From NCBI GenBank assembly GCA_027451405.1, contig DAIDJM010000007.1, positions 1 to 64,000 of the forward strand: 64,000 nt of DNA, written 5' to 3'. The DNA is from Acetobacteraceae bacterium. GTDB taxonomy: Bacteria; Pseudomonadota; Alphaproteobacteria; Acetobacterales; Acetobacteraceae. Numbering within the stretch: position 1 is the first letter of the stretch; every line of letters starts with the position of its first letter. Shown piece after piece: positions 36,337-44,987 of this stretch. Both the position numbers and the translations under genes were made by a program. The notes below the pieces were generated by a model that was not told the DNA's origin, ran no database searches, and saw only the letters and a list, made by a program, of their open reading frames with translations.

Positions 36337-37779
36337 ATGCTGGCACGCGGAAACCTGCTCGATGGCTACGACAAGGGTGGCTTCTTCTGCGAGCTCGTCG
36401 ACGGCGCCGCGCGCGACCCCGCGCTGCGCCTCATCGCCGAGCGCCTCGCGGCGATCCCTGCCGAGGAGCTGGAACGCCGCGCCCGCATCGCCGAGGCCGA
36501 GCTCTACAACCAGGGCATCACCTTCACGGTTTATTCCGAAAAGGACGCGATCGACCGCATCCTCCCCTTCGACCTCGTGCCCCGGGTGCTGACCGCGGCC
36601 GAATGGAACACGCTCGAACGCGGCGTCAAACAGCGGGTCGCCGCGCTCAACGCGTTCCTCGGCGACCTCTACGGCGCGCAAAAGATCCTGAAGGACGGCG
36701 TCGTGCCCGCCGCGCTCGTGCTCGGCCACCCCTGTTTCTGTGCCGAGATGGTCGGCTTCGCCGTCCCGCACGGCACCTACGTGCATGTCTGCGGCATCGA
36801 CGTCGTGCGCGATTCGAGCGGCGCCTTCATGGTGCTCGAGGACAATGCCCGCACGCCGTCGGGCGTCTCCTACGTCATCGAGAACCGCAACATGATGCGC
36901 CGCCTGTTCCCCGATCTGATGGCGGGGATCGCGGTCCGTCCGGTCGGCAGCTATGGCATGCGCCTGCACCGGGCGCTCTGCGACATCGCTCCGCCCGACA
37001 TCGCCGACCCGCAGATCGTGCTGCTCTCGCCCGGCATCTATAATTCCGCCTATTTCGAGCATATTTTCCTGGCCCGCGAAATGGGCGTCCCCCTGGTGGA
37101 AGGGCGCGATCTCGTCGTGCAGGACCACCGCGTTTTCATGCGCACGACCGCGGGTCTCGCGCCCGTTCACGCGATCTACCGCCGGCTCAACGACGATTTT
37201 CTCGATCCCGACATCTTCCGCCCCGACAGCGCGCTCGGGGTGCGCGGCCTGATCGAAGCCTGGCGCCGGGGCCGCGTCGCCATCGCCAACGCGGTCGGCA
37301 CCGGGGTGGCGGACGACAAGGCGATCTACGCCTACATGCCCCGAATCATCCGCTATTATCTCGGGGAAGATCCCATCCTCGCCAATGTGGAAACGCATCT
37401 TTGCGCGGAAGCCGGGGGGCTCGCCTACACGCTCGACCATCTGCACGAACTCGTGGTCAAGCCGGTCGGCGAAAGCGGCGGCTACGGCCTGCTGATCGGA
37501 CCGCACGCGACACAGAACGAGCTCGCGACATTCCGTGAGCGCCTGCGCGCCGATCCCGCCAATTACATCAGCCAGCCGCTGATCTCGCTGTCGGTTTCGC
37601 CGACGCTCGCCGATGGCCAGCTGAAAGCGCGCCATGTCGATCTGCGCCCCTTCGCCATCACCGGCCGCGACACCTGGGTTCTGCCCGGCGGTCTCACCCG
37701 CGTGGCGCTGCGCCAGGGCTCGCTCGTCGTCAATTCGAGCCAGGGCGGGGGCTCGAAGGACACCTGGGTGCTCGAATGA
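36337..37779 (+). CDS. Circularly permuted ATP-grasp type 2 protein
   Basis: The 480-residue protein shows intact conserved blocks: YNQGITFTVY, AALVLGHPCFC, VLEDNARTPSGVSYVIENR, LSPGIYNSAYFEHIFLA, and VVKPVGESGGYGLLIG with the nucleotide-binding lysine and glycine-rich loop. It is predicted to form amide bonds using ATP. It follows the transglutaminase by 21 bases and overlaps the alpha-E gene by four bases. Confidence 0.93.
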   Translation: MLARGNLLDGYDKGGFFCELVDGAARDPALRLIAERLAAIPAEELERRARIAEAELYNQGITFTVYSEKDAIDRILPFDLVPRVLTAAEWNTLERGVKQRVAALNAFLGDLYGAQKILKDGVVPAALVLGHPCFCAEMVGFAVPHGTYVHVCGIDVVRDSSGAFMVLEDNARTPSGVSYVIENRNMMRRLFPDLMAGIAVRPVGSYGMRLHRALCDIAPPDIADPQIVLLSPGIYNSAYFEHIFLAREMGVPLVEGRDLVVQDHRVFMRTTAGLAPVHAIYRRLNDDFLDPDIFRPDSALGVRGLIEAWRRGRVAIANAVGTGVADDKAIYAYMPRIIRYYLGEDPILANVETHLCAEAGGLAYTLDHLHELVVKPVGESGGYGLLIGPHATQNELATFRERLRADPANYISQPLISLSVSPTLADGQLKARHVDLRPFAITGRDTWVLPGGLTRVALRQGSLVVNSSQGGGSKDTWVLE

Positions 37780-38732
37780 GCGGGCCGCTGCTTCTCTCCC
37801 GCCATGCCGAATGTCTCGTCTGGCTCGCCCGCTATATGGAGCGCATCGAAAATCTGGCGCGCATCCTGGACGTCACCGACACTTTCGTCCGCCACGGCGC
37901 CGATCAGAGCGGCTGGGAAGCCGTCGTGTGGATCAATTCCGACGACGAACCCTTCTTCCGCAAGCACGATGCCGCCACCGCCGAGACGGTGCTCGATTTC
38001 TACCTGCTCGACCGGGAAAACCCCAACTCCATCCTCTCCGCCATGCTCGCGGCACGCGAGAACGCGCGCACGCTGCGTCCCCTGATCTCGACCGAGATGT
38101 GGACGCAGATGAACGTCTTCAGCAACCGCGTGCGCGCGCTCAAGCGCGCCGATGCCGCCCCCTCGCGCGTCTCCGGCCTGTGCGCCTTCCTCAAGGAAGC
38201 CTGCCAGGCCCATGCCGGCATCACCGATGGCACCTTCTACCGCGACCAGGGCTGGGCTTTCTACTGCATCGGCCGATATCTCGAACGCGCCGACCAGACC
38301 TCACGCCTCGTCGACATCAAATACAACACGCTGCTGCCGAAGCCGGGCGATGTCGGCGGTCCGCTCGATGTCAGCCAATGGCACGCGCTGCTGCGCGCCG
38401 CGAGCGGCTATCACGCCTTTCGCCGCCTTTATCCAAGCGAAATGACCCCGGCCCTCGTCGCCGGCTTCCTGCTGATGAACCACGCGTTCCCGCGCTCGGT
38501 CGTACTGTGCGTCAAGCAGCTCGAGATCTACCTCTCCCAGCTCGGCTCGGGCTACACGCTCCGCGGCACCTATCCCGCTCTCGAGCGGCTCGAGGAACTG
38601 CGCGCAGCCCTGCTCGATCAGCCGATCGAAGCCGTCCTGGAACGCGGGCTGCACGAGTTTCTCGACTGGGTGCAGATGCAGCTGCGCGGCGTACACGATG
38701 CGGTGGCTCAGGCCTTTTGGGCGGAGGCGTAA
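37776..38732 (+). CDS. Alpha-E domain protein
   Basis: The 318-residue all-helical protein begins LLSRHAECLVWLARYMERIE, the hallmark of the alpha-E family, and contains FYCIGRYLERADQTSRLVDI. The family's mechanism is unknown; it always travels with ATP-grasp partners. It ends the four-gene cluster that starts at 33140. Confidence 0.92.
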   Translation: MSGPLLLSRHAECLVWLARYMERIENLARILDVTDTFVRHGADQSGWEAVVWINSDDEPFFRKHDAATAETVLDFYLLDRENPNSILSAMLAARENARTLRPLISTEMWTQMNVFSNRVRALKRADAAPSRVSGLCAFLKEACQAHAGITDGTFYRDQGWAFYCIGRYLERADQTSRLVDIKYNTLLPKPGDVGGPLDVSQWHALLRAASGYHAFRRLYPSEMTPALVAGFLLMNHAFPRSVVLCVKQLEIYLSQLGSGYTLRGTYPALERLEELRAALLDQPIEAVLERGLHEFLDWVQMQLRGVHDAVAQAFWAEA

Positions 38733-38767
38733 GGCCCCCCAAAACGCCCGCCAGCCGCCCCCGGCGC

Positions 38768-39781
38768 TCAAACCTCCTCGTCCCCATACCCGATCAACCG
38801 CAGCGCCCGCCCCCGAAACCCCCGCAACCCCACCGCATGGATCAGCGCCTCCTCGTTCCCATGCGTCACCCAAACCTCCGGCGCCCCCACCTCATCGACC
38901 GTGCGCAACAATTCCCCCCAATCCGCATGGTCCGAAATCACCAGCGGCAACTCCACGCCCCGCGCCCGCGCCCGCTGCCGCACCCGCATCCACCCCGACG
39001 CCACCGCCGTCACCGGCTCTGCCAGCCGCCGCGCCCACCGGTCCGCGATCGCCGAAGGCGGCGCCAGCACGATCGCGCCCCGCAGCTCCGCCTTCGCCGC
39101 CACCGTCGCCGCCCGCAACTCGCCCAACCCCACGCCCAGCCGCTCATAAACCGCGCACAGCGGCGCCAGCGCCCCATGCACATAAATCGGCCGGTCCCAC
39201 CCCAGCTCGCGCAATATCGCGATCAGCCGCTGGCATTTGCCCAGCGCGTAAACCCCCACCACATGCGTCCGCTCCGGAAACAAAGCCAGACTCTCGAGCA
39301 GCTTGCGCGCCTCCGCCACGGCCGGCGGATGATGAAACACCGGCAACCCGAACGTCGCCTCGGTCACGAACACGTCGCAGGCGATAGGTTCAAAAGCGGA
39401 ACAGGTCGGATCGGCCGCCCGCTTGTAGTCGCCGCTCACCACCGCCCGGCTGCCCGCCCATTCGATCGCCACCTGCGCGCTGCCCAGCACATGCCCCGCC
39501 GGCCGCAGCCAGACGGCCACCTCCCGCTCCCGCACCACCTCGCCCACCCGCAGCGCCTGCACCGCCGTCCCCGACCGCGACAGCCCAAGCCGCACCTCCA
39601 GCAAGGCCAGCGTCTCCGCCGTCGCCAGCACCGCCCCATGCCCCGGCCGCGCATGATCGGCGTGCGCGTGCGTAATGACCGCCCGCGCCACCGGCCTCAC
39701 CGGATCGATGTAGAAATCCCCCGGCCGGCAATAGAGCCCCTCCGGCCGCACGCAGAGCCAGGTCTCCGGATGCGGCGCCAT
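38768..39781 (-). CDS. MBL-fold exonuclease, DNA ligase-associated type
   Basis: The 337-residue protein has the metallo-beta-lactamase motif THAHADHARPG, then VVSGDYKRA, and a beta-CASP-like C-terminal part with SDHADW and VTHGNEEAL. This matches the exonucleases usually encoded with an ATP-dependent DNA ligase and a helicase. Neither partner is adjacent here; the next gene is an SRPBCC lipoprotein. Assignment rests on motif pattern and length. Confidence 0.8.
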   Translation of the reverse strand: MAPHPETWLCVRPEGLYCRPGDFYIDPVRPVARAVITHAHADHARPGHGAVLATAETLALLEVRLGLSRSGTAVQALRVGEVVREREVAVWLRPAGHVLGSAQVAIEWAGSRAVVSGDYKRAADPTCSAFEPIACDVFVTEATFGLPVFHHPPAVAEARKLLESLALFPERTHVVGVYALGKCQRLIAILRELGWDRPIYVHGALAPLCAVYERLGVGLGELRAATVAAKAELRGAIVLAPPSAIADRWARRLAEPVTAVASGWMRVRQRARARGVELPLVISDHADWGELLRTVDEVGAPEVWVTHGNEEALIHAVGLRGFRGRALRLIGYGDEEV

Positions 39782-39797
39782 CAGAGCCCCCCGGCCC

Positions 39798-40358
39798 TCA
39801 AGGCGCGCCGTGGCGCGCCACCGCCTCCGCCCGCCGCCGCAGCGCGGTCAGCTCCACCCGCAAATTCCCCTCGGTCGCCCCCGGCGCGCTCAGCCACCCG
39901 ATCAGCGGACCATCCAGCGATTCCGACTCCCGCACCATCGTCCGCCCATCCGGCAGCGGCGTCAGGCGCACCACCCGGATCGCCGCCGCCGCCCAGCTCC
40001 GCCCGATCCACGAAAGCGCCCGCGGCCGGTCCACCAGCACCAGCATCGAGCGCAGCCGCCGCCCCCGCTTGGTCCAGTCGAACCGCGTCCCCGACGCCAC
40101 CGGCCCCTCGATCCGCGCCGCGCTCACGCCGGGAAACCAGCCCGGCCACGCATCCACGTCCGTGAACACCCGCCAGACCACCTCCGGCGGCGCCGCGATC
40201 GACAATCTCACCTCCGCCACGATCGCCGCGCCACGCTCGATCTCGCCCCGCGCCGCCAGCCGCCGCAGCCCCGCATCCGACGGCCCGCACCCCGCCACCA
40301 AGAGCGCCACCGCCAGCCCGAAACCCCGCCACCACATCCGGCCGTTCATGCCCGGCAT
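39798..40358 (-). CDS. SRPBCC-domain lipoprotein
   Basis: The 186-residue protein has a lipoprotein signal with lipobox LLVAGC near residue 24. The mature part is an SRPBCC (START-like) domain: AEVRLSIAAPPEVVWRVFTD, WPGWFPGVSAARIEG, LSWIGRSW. These domains bind hydrophobic ligands. It is located between the exonuclease and the glycosyltransferase on the same strand. Confidence 0.8.
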   Translation of the reverse strand: MPGMNGRMWWRGFGLAVALLVAGCGPSDAGLRRLAARGEIERGAAIVAEVRLSIAAPPEVVWRVFTDVDAWPGWFPGVSAARIEGPVASGTRFDWTKRGRRLRSMLVLVDRPRALSWIGRSWAAAAIRVVRLTPLPDGRTMVRESESLDGPLIGWLSAPGATEGNLRVELTALRRRAEAVARHGAP

Positions 40359-40415
40359 ATGACACGCAATCGCAAACTTTGCGTATGCCCAACAGCCCGC
40401 GGCGATCCGCCGCCC

Positions 40416-41816
40416 CTACCCCGCCGCGATCCCCGCCAGCGCCACCCGCCGCTGCTTCCCCCACCGCCGCGACCCGGAGAAAAACACCACCCACCCCAGC
40501 GCCGCCCCCAAATGCCGCACCGGCTGAAACAAAAGCGGCTCCGTCACCGCCGCCAGAAACGCCATCCCATACGAAACCCCCGCCCCGCGCCCCACCCACC
40601 GCCGGTAAAGCCGCACCGACCACAGATGAAACGCCAGATCGACCCCCACCTTCCCCAGCGTCACCGCCCCCGCCGGCACCAGGATCCAGAACCGCCCCGT
40701 CACCAGGTAAAACCCCAGCAACCCCGCCGCGAGCAGCCCATAAAGCGGCTGCAGCGTATCCGCCGCCTTCACCGGCAGCATCGCCGTCCCGAGCCGCCCG
40801 AAAGCCGGATTCCCCACCATCTCGAGATACCAGTATTGCGTCTGCAGGAACCCGCCGAACCACCGCCGCCGCTGCCGCAGGAACGCCCGCACATCCCCCG
40901 GCGCCTCGGTCGTCGCCACCGCCTCGCCCAGCACCGCCGTATGCCACCCCAGCCCCGCCTGCGCCGAATACCGCCGCAGCCGGTGAATCAGCTCGTAATC
41001 CTCGACCAGGCAGTCGGTGTCGAACCCGCCCACCTCCACCACCGGCGCCCGCCGGAACCCCGCGAACGCCCCCGAAATCAGCAGCAGCCCATCGGCCCGC
41101 ATCCACGCATAGCGTGACAAAAAGTTACGCACGTACTCGTACGTCTGAAACCACTGGAACATCTGCGCGGCCACCCCCGCCCCGCAGATCGGCCGCAACA
41201 CCCCGGTCGCCGCCACCAGCCCCGGATCGCGCGCGAACGCCCCCCGCATCGCCGCCACCGCCCCCGGCGCCAGCAACGTGTCCGCATCCACCGTCATCAC
41301 CAGATCGGTCTCGCAGGCCAGCAACGCCGCATTCAGCGCCCGCGCCTTCCCCCCGCGCGGCAGCCGCAGCCAGCCAACCTCGAGCCCCAGCGCCGCCGCG
41401 CTCTCCCGCACCACCGCGCCGGTATCGTCCCCCGACCCATCGTCGGCCACGAACACGCGGTCCGGCCGGTCCGTCTGCGCCGCCAGCGCCGCCAGCGTCG
41501 CCGGCAACACCGACGCCTCGTTATAGGCCGCGATCAAAACCCCCAGCGTCGGCCGCGCCGCATCCCCCACCCGCCGCGGCCGCGCCCGCCGCAGCCGCCA
41601 GGTCTGCACCGCCGTGAACCCGAGCAGGAACGTGTCGTAGCCCACATAAACCAGCCCCGCCGACCAGGCGAACGGCCCGTCCACCCAGAACGCCCGCGCC
41701 ACCAGCCCGGCGAACAGCGCCACCACCAGCCCGTGAATCAGATAAGCCGCCAACGGCACCCGCCCCGGCCGCAGCCGTGGCGAATGACGCGCGAAACTCT
41801 CCTCGAGACTGGACAT
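40416..41816 (-). CDS. Family 2 glycosyltransferase, membrane-bound
   Basis: The 466-residue protein has two N-terminal membrane helices and a GT-A domain: LIAAYNEASVLP, VADDGSGDD (124-131), VDADT (176-180), LVEDYELIHRL and RQRRRWFGG. Three C-terminal hydrophobic segments follow. This is the processive-type layout of poly-GlcNAc or cellulose-synthase-like enzymes, so it may extend an extracellular polysaccharide. The sugar is unknown. Confidence 0.88.
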   Translation of the reverse strand: MSSLEESFARHSPRLRPGRVPLAAYLIHGLVVALFAGLVARAFWVDGPFAWSAGLVYVGYDTFLLGFTAVQTWRLRRARPRRVGDAARPTLGVLIAAYNEASVLPATLAALAAQTDRPDRVFVADDGSGDDTGAVVRESAAALGLEVGWLRLPRGGKARALNAALLACETDLVMTVDADTLLAPGAVAAMRGAFARDPGLVAATGVLRPICGAGVAAQMFQWFQTYEYVRNFLSRYAWMRADGLLLISGAFAGFRRAPVVEVGGFDTDCLVEDYELIHRLRRYSAQAGLGWHTAVLGEAVATTEAPGDVRAFLRQRRRWFGGFLQTQYWYLEMVGNPAFGRLGTAMLPVKAADTLQPLYGLLAAGLLGFYLVTGRFWILVPAGAVTLGKVGVDLAFHLWSVRLYRRWVGRGAGVSYGMAFLAAVTEPLLFQPVRHLGAALGWVVFFSGSRRWGKQRRVALAGIAAG

Positions 41817-41871
41817 CGAGGCACAGATGCGCCCACCTCACGCAATTCCAACCGCAGGATACGAAACGCCA

Positions 41872-42468
41872 ATGACCCTGCCGGCCCGCTACACGCTCCC
41901 CGCGATCGTCCTCCATTGGGTGATCGCCGTCTTCATCCTCGCCAACATCGCGATCGGCCTCCTCGCCGGCGACCTCCCCGATGCCTGGCAACGCCCCTTC
42001 ATCGACACCCACAAATCGATCGGCCTGACCGTCCTCGGCCTCGCCATCCTGCGCCTCCTCTGGCGCCTCACCCACAAACCCCCCGCCATGCCCAGCACCT
42101 ACCGACCCTGGGAACGCCGCGCCGCCCACGCCGCCCATTGGGCCCTCTACGCGCTGATCTTCGCCGTCCCCTTCACCGGCTGGCTCCACGACAGCGCCTG
42201 GAAAGGCGGCCCCACCCACCCGCTGAAAATCTGGTGGGTCATCCCCTGGTTCCGCTTCCACTCCCTCCAGGCGCTACCGCCCGCGGAACAAGACAAACTC
42301 CACGCCTTCTACTTCCAGATCCACGAATCCCTGGCCTACCTCCTGCTCGCCATTTTCGTCGTGCACGTCGCCGGCGCCCTAAAACACCAATTCCTCGACG
42401 GCGAACCCGAACTGCAACGCATGCTACCCGAGCCCGGCAGCGCCACCGCGGAAGCCAAACGCGCCTGA
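41872..42468 (+). CDS. Cytochrome b561
   Basis: The 198-residue membrane protein has four helices and the b561 histidines: LHWVIAVFILANIAIG, DTHKSIGLTVLGLAILRL, AAHAAHWALYALIFAVP, and IHESLAYLLLAIFVVHVAG. Such proteins carry electrons through two hemes b in the inner membrane. It is divergent from the glycosyltransferase with a 55-base gap. Confidence 0.92.
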   Translation: MTLPARYTLPAIVLHWVIAVFILANIAIGLLAGDLPDAWQRPFIDTHKSIGLTVLGLAILRLLWRLTHKPPAMPSTYRPWERRAAHAAHWALYALIFAVPFTGWLHDSAWKGGPTHPLKIWWVIPWFRFHSLQALPPAEQDKLHAFYFQIHESLAYLLLAIFVVHVAGALKHQFLDGEPELQRMLPEPGSATAEAKRA

Positions 42469-42488
42469 AAGTTTCAGTTACCTGACCG

Positions 42489-42632
42489 CAACTTTCGTAG
42501 GGTGGGTTGCAAAGCAACCCACCACCAACCTCAAACCACCCTCACGCCCGAAAACGCCCGCCCGTCATCGCGAGGCGCAAACCGCCGAAGAGAAGACCTT
42601 CTTTTTCTGAAGAAAAAGAAGCAAAAAGACTT
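42489..42632. repeat. Mosaic repeat, copy A (about 140 bp)
   Basis: The unit begins with a palindrome (GGTGGGTTGC-AAA-GCAACCCACC, 42501-42523), continues with GTCATCGCGAGGCGCAAACC, and ends with an AT-rich palindrome (42599-42620). A near copy is at 42808-42952. It is a nested set of several smaller repeats. Confidence 0.85.
42599..42632 (-). repeat. AT-rich palindromic repeat, copy 4
   Basis: TTCTTTTTCTG/AAGAAAAAGAA stem (42599-42620) followed by GCAAAAAGACTT. It is the end part of mosaic repeat A. Confidence 0.85.
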
Positions 42633-42807
42633 CTCCACCCAACCCGGACCCCGCAACCCCTCGCCCCCAAAAAACCAAAAGGCCGCCACGCTTGTCATTG
42701 CGAGCCGCAAACCGCCGCTGCAATCCATACTGCTTCAACAAAACAGGCAAAGAAACTTCGTCACCAAACGATCGAAAAACCAAAGCAAAGCGCTTCTTGT
42801 TCAAAAG
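42633..42807. other. Non-coding spacer between mosaic repeats
   Basis: No gene is supported. The segment includes another GTCATTGCGAGCCGCAAACC stretch near 42701, of the same kind as in the flanking copies, so it appears built from repeat debris. Confidence 0.6.
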
Positions 42808-42952
42808 CAACTTCGTAGGGTGGGTTGCAAAGCAACCCACCACCAACCTCAAACCACCCTCACGCCCGAAAACAACCACCCGTCATTGCGAAGCGCAAAC
42901 CGCCAAAGCAAAACCCTTCTTTTTCTGAAGAAAAAGAAGCAAAAAGACTTTG
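42808..42952. repeat. Mosaic repeat, copy B (about 145 bp)
   Basis: Near-identical to copy A 319 bases upstream, in the same order and orientation: CGTAGGGTGGGTTGC palindrome, GTCATTGCGAAGCGCAAACC, and the AT-rich palindrome at 42917-42938. Most differences are a few substitutions after CGCCCGAAAAC. Confidence 0.85.
42917..42952 (-). repeat. AT-rich palindromic repeat, copy 5
   Basis: The same palindrome (42917-42938) and GCAAAAAGACTT tail as in copy 4; end part of mosaic repeat B. Confidence 0.85.
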
Positions 42953-43055
42953 CGACCAACCGGGGGCGTTCCAGCCTCCGTCCGATACGAGACCTGTCCG
43001 AACTTGATAGACGCCCATTCTTCTTAGAAGTGTTCCAATCTCAATTACTGAGGTG

Positions 43056-43940
43056 TTACGCGCCTTCGGCGACACCGACAAAATCCATAATGTAAATCGA
43101 CTCAAGAGCACCCGCACGACGGGCTAACTTCGCCCTTACCGCGATTGTGGCTTTTCTGAGCGCGGCGTCAGCATAGGCGTTGGGCTCTTGGTCGGCGAGA
43201 GGATCACGCACTTTTGCTGTCATGAAACGCCCTGGCTGCTCAGGATGGTGAACGCTAAGGGTGCGATTGTGGTAAATCCAACCGTCAGTAGTGAGAGTAA
43301 TTTCTTGCAGATCACTCACGTCCATTTCCCCCTTTGAGCGGATAGCTTCGGCCATAGGCTCATCTACAACAGTTTGACCAGACGTAGACGACGAAAACGC
43401 TAAGCGACGCACAGAGGGGCCTATGGCGGCAACCGCATCGACAGCGGGGCGCTCTTCACGAGAAATGAAACTTTTTATGAGTTCACGCCATGCCGCCTGG
43501 TCGGCAAATATTCTTTCCTCGGATTTATCCCTAGCCGCAAGATGGGCGGCATTCATTTGCACAAGGGCTTCCACGTGAGCATCCGCCTCTTTCTTTCGGC
43601 GTCCGAAGTATTCCAGCACCGCTGAGGCCAACTCCCAAACATTCTCGCCGCCGGCATCTGATACGGCCTTTGCCATAAGAGCTAGTTCATCGTAGTGGTT
43701 TTGAATGAAAGCAAGCAACTCGAAAGAGCCGCGCCTTGGCTCCTGCGCTTGGATAATTAGCGGTGCGCGTTCACCACGTTTGGGCAGCCTCCGAGAAACA
43801 AGTAATACTACACAGTCCGACAGAATGCGATCGAAGCCCAGCATTGATCGAGCAAGTGCCCGCATGTCTACAGCATGCCGGTCCGCATCACCGCCATCAA
43901 ACTTCAAAACAAGGTAGGGATGTGTGACCGCGATTCCCAT
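43056..43940 (-). CDS. Conserved-looking protein of unknown function
   Basis: The 294-residue protein is clearly lower in GC than the surroundings and sits in a repeat-rich islet. It begins TVTHPYLV-like (MGIAVTHPYLVLKFDGGDAD) and has DRHAVDMRALARSMLGFDRI, RLPKRGERAPLIIQA, YFGRRKKEADAHVEALV and a C-terminal IYIMDFVGVAEG. It has no membrane segment. The pattern suggests a soluble two-domain protein of a transferred type, but I cannot name the family. Confidence 0.65.
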   Translation of the reverse strand: MGIAVTHPYLVLKFDGGDADRHAVDMRALARSMLGFDRILSDCVVLLVSRRLPKRGERAPLIIQAQEPRRGSFELLAFIQNHYDELALMAKAVSDAGGENVWELASAVLEYFGRRKKEADAHVEALVQMNAAHLAARDKSEERIFADQAAWRELIKSFISREERPAVDAVAAIGPSVRRLAFSSSTSGQTVVDEPMAEAIRSKGEMDVSDLQEITLTTDGWIYHNRTLSVHHPEQPGRFMTAKVRDPLADQEPNAYADAALRKATIAVRAKLARRAGALESIYIMDFVGVAEGA

Positions 43941-44160
43941 ATTCTCTCCGTAATGGAGAGGTTAGGCTATCAATTGTTGGCCCGTCAAACCTGCCAGGTG
44001 TTCGATCCTAGGATGAGGTGAGGCCGGTCGAGCTTGAAAGGCGAAGGGTTCGCATTGCGAAGGAGCGCAGATGCTCGGAAAGTATAAGGGCTATTGAGCG
44101 CCGGCAGGAAATCCTCGTGCATCGACAAAAGAGTTTCCTTAGGACCAATCGACATTCAGC
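43941..44160. other. Non-coding stretch in the islet
   Basis: No reading frame here is convincing. It separates the unknown gene from the duplicated gene fragment. Confidence 0.5.
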
Positions 44161-44325
44161 GAGTAGGGCGGGCAAAACTCGCCAAGGTTCAGCCGTCTCC
44201 GAACCGCTACCAGATCCCCAGCACCAGCCGAAACCGCCTCCGCGCCGCCTAGGCCTCGTCTCCAACCATCGCCTGCCGCAACATCCGCTTCCCACCAACC
44301 GCCCGGACCACCGAGCCCGGCCACG
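44161..44325 (-). pseudogene. Truncated duplicate of the ICMT-like gene 3' end
   Basis: The sequence 44161-44325 aligns over about 165 bases with 44941-45104, the end of the methyltransferase gene plus its downstream GGGCGGGCAAAAC element. In the matching frame the copy reads KRMLRQAMVGDEA, a TAG stop, then AARRRFRLVLGIW, versus RMLRQALVGYEAYAARVRF in the intact gene. It has no 5' part, so it is a decayed fragment. Confidence 0.8.
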
Positions 44326-44413
44326 GCATCAGAACAGACCCCCCCCGTTCCGCTGCCAAAGGGCTCGGCCTGTCGACTCACCACAAACCCAAAGCCAGCT
44401 TCCGGCCGACCGG

Positions 44414-44844
44414 TCATGCTTGATCCCCCTTCGGCTTGATAAGCGTGACGACCCGGGGGGCCGGCACCTCGATAACGTGGGGCAGCTTGGCACCAGGGAC
44501 CGGAAATGACCGCGGAATCATGTCAAACGCCAACACCACTTGTGTCGGCGCGATGTGGTTGTAGAGGAGCATTGAAATACCTTTTATGAGCCGTTCAACA
44601 AAAGCAGTGTTGGAATTTAGGTTGAGCCTTCTGTGCTGGAGCAGGTAGGTATTTAGTGCAGTCAAACTGAAGCAAACCTCGACTGGGTTTTTTTAACATC
44701 AGACCACCCATCCAGCATGAACGTTCCGTTACCGCATGTAACTTTTATTGCGACGTTCTCAACCTCTGCAGAGCCTCGGACGGCCATAGTAAGACCGCTC
44801 TCAAGATCGACGACCCGCCCTGGTGTATCGTATGTAAAGGTCAA
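44414..44844 (-). pseudogene. Unknown gene split by a frameshift at a run of seven A
   Basis: Two short frames (44662-44844 and 44414-44665) join smoothly if one frame shift is allowed at the A7 run (plus-strand T7, 44688-44694). Across the junction the protein would read GWSDVKKNPVEVCFSLTAL, followed by NTYLLQHRRLNLNSN. About 143 residues result, with no recognised family. It is AT-rich and lies between the two copies of the methyltransferase 3' end. It could be a mutation, a sequencing error, or programmed slippage. Confidence 0.6.
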
Positions 44845-44987
44845 AGAGCGCCCCAGGAGTTTTGATTGCGTTCACGAACCGCCAAACTCGATGCCCACAA
44901 GGGCGCAACGTTTACCATTTCTGCCGCTGCGCAAAGTAGCGACTAGGGCGGGCAAAACCCGCCAAGGGTTCCGCCGCCACCGCAACG

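Noticed and set aside
35227-37635. 802-codon minus-strand frame opposite the transglutaminase and ATP-grasp genes
   Set aside because: Antisense shadow in a GC-rich region; no domain visible.
42502-43095. 197-codon plus-strand frame across the mosaic repeats
   Set aside because: It is made almost wholly of the repeat units and their palindromes, with repeated peptide segments that merely mirror the DNA.
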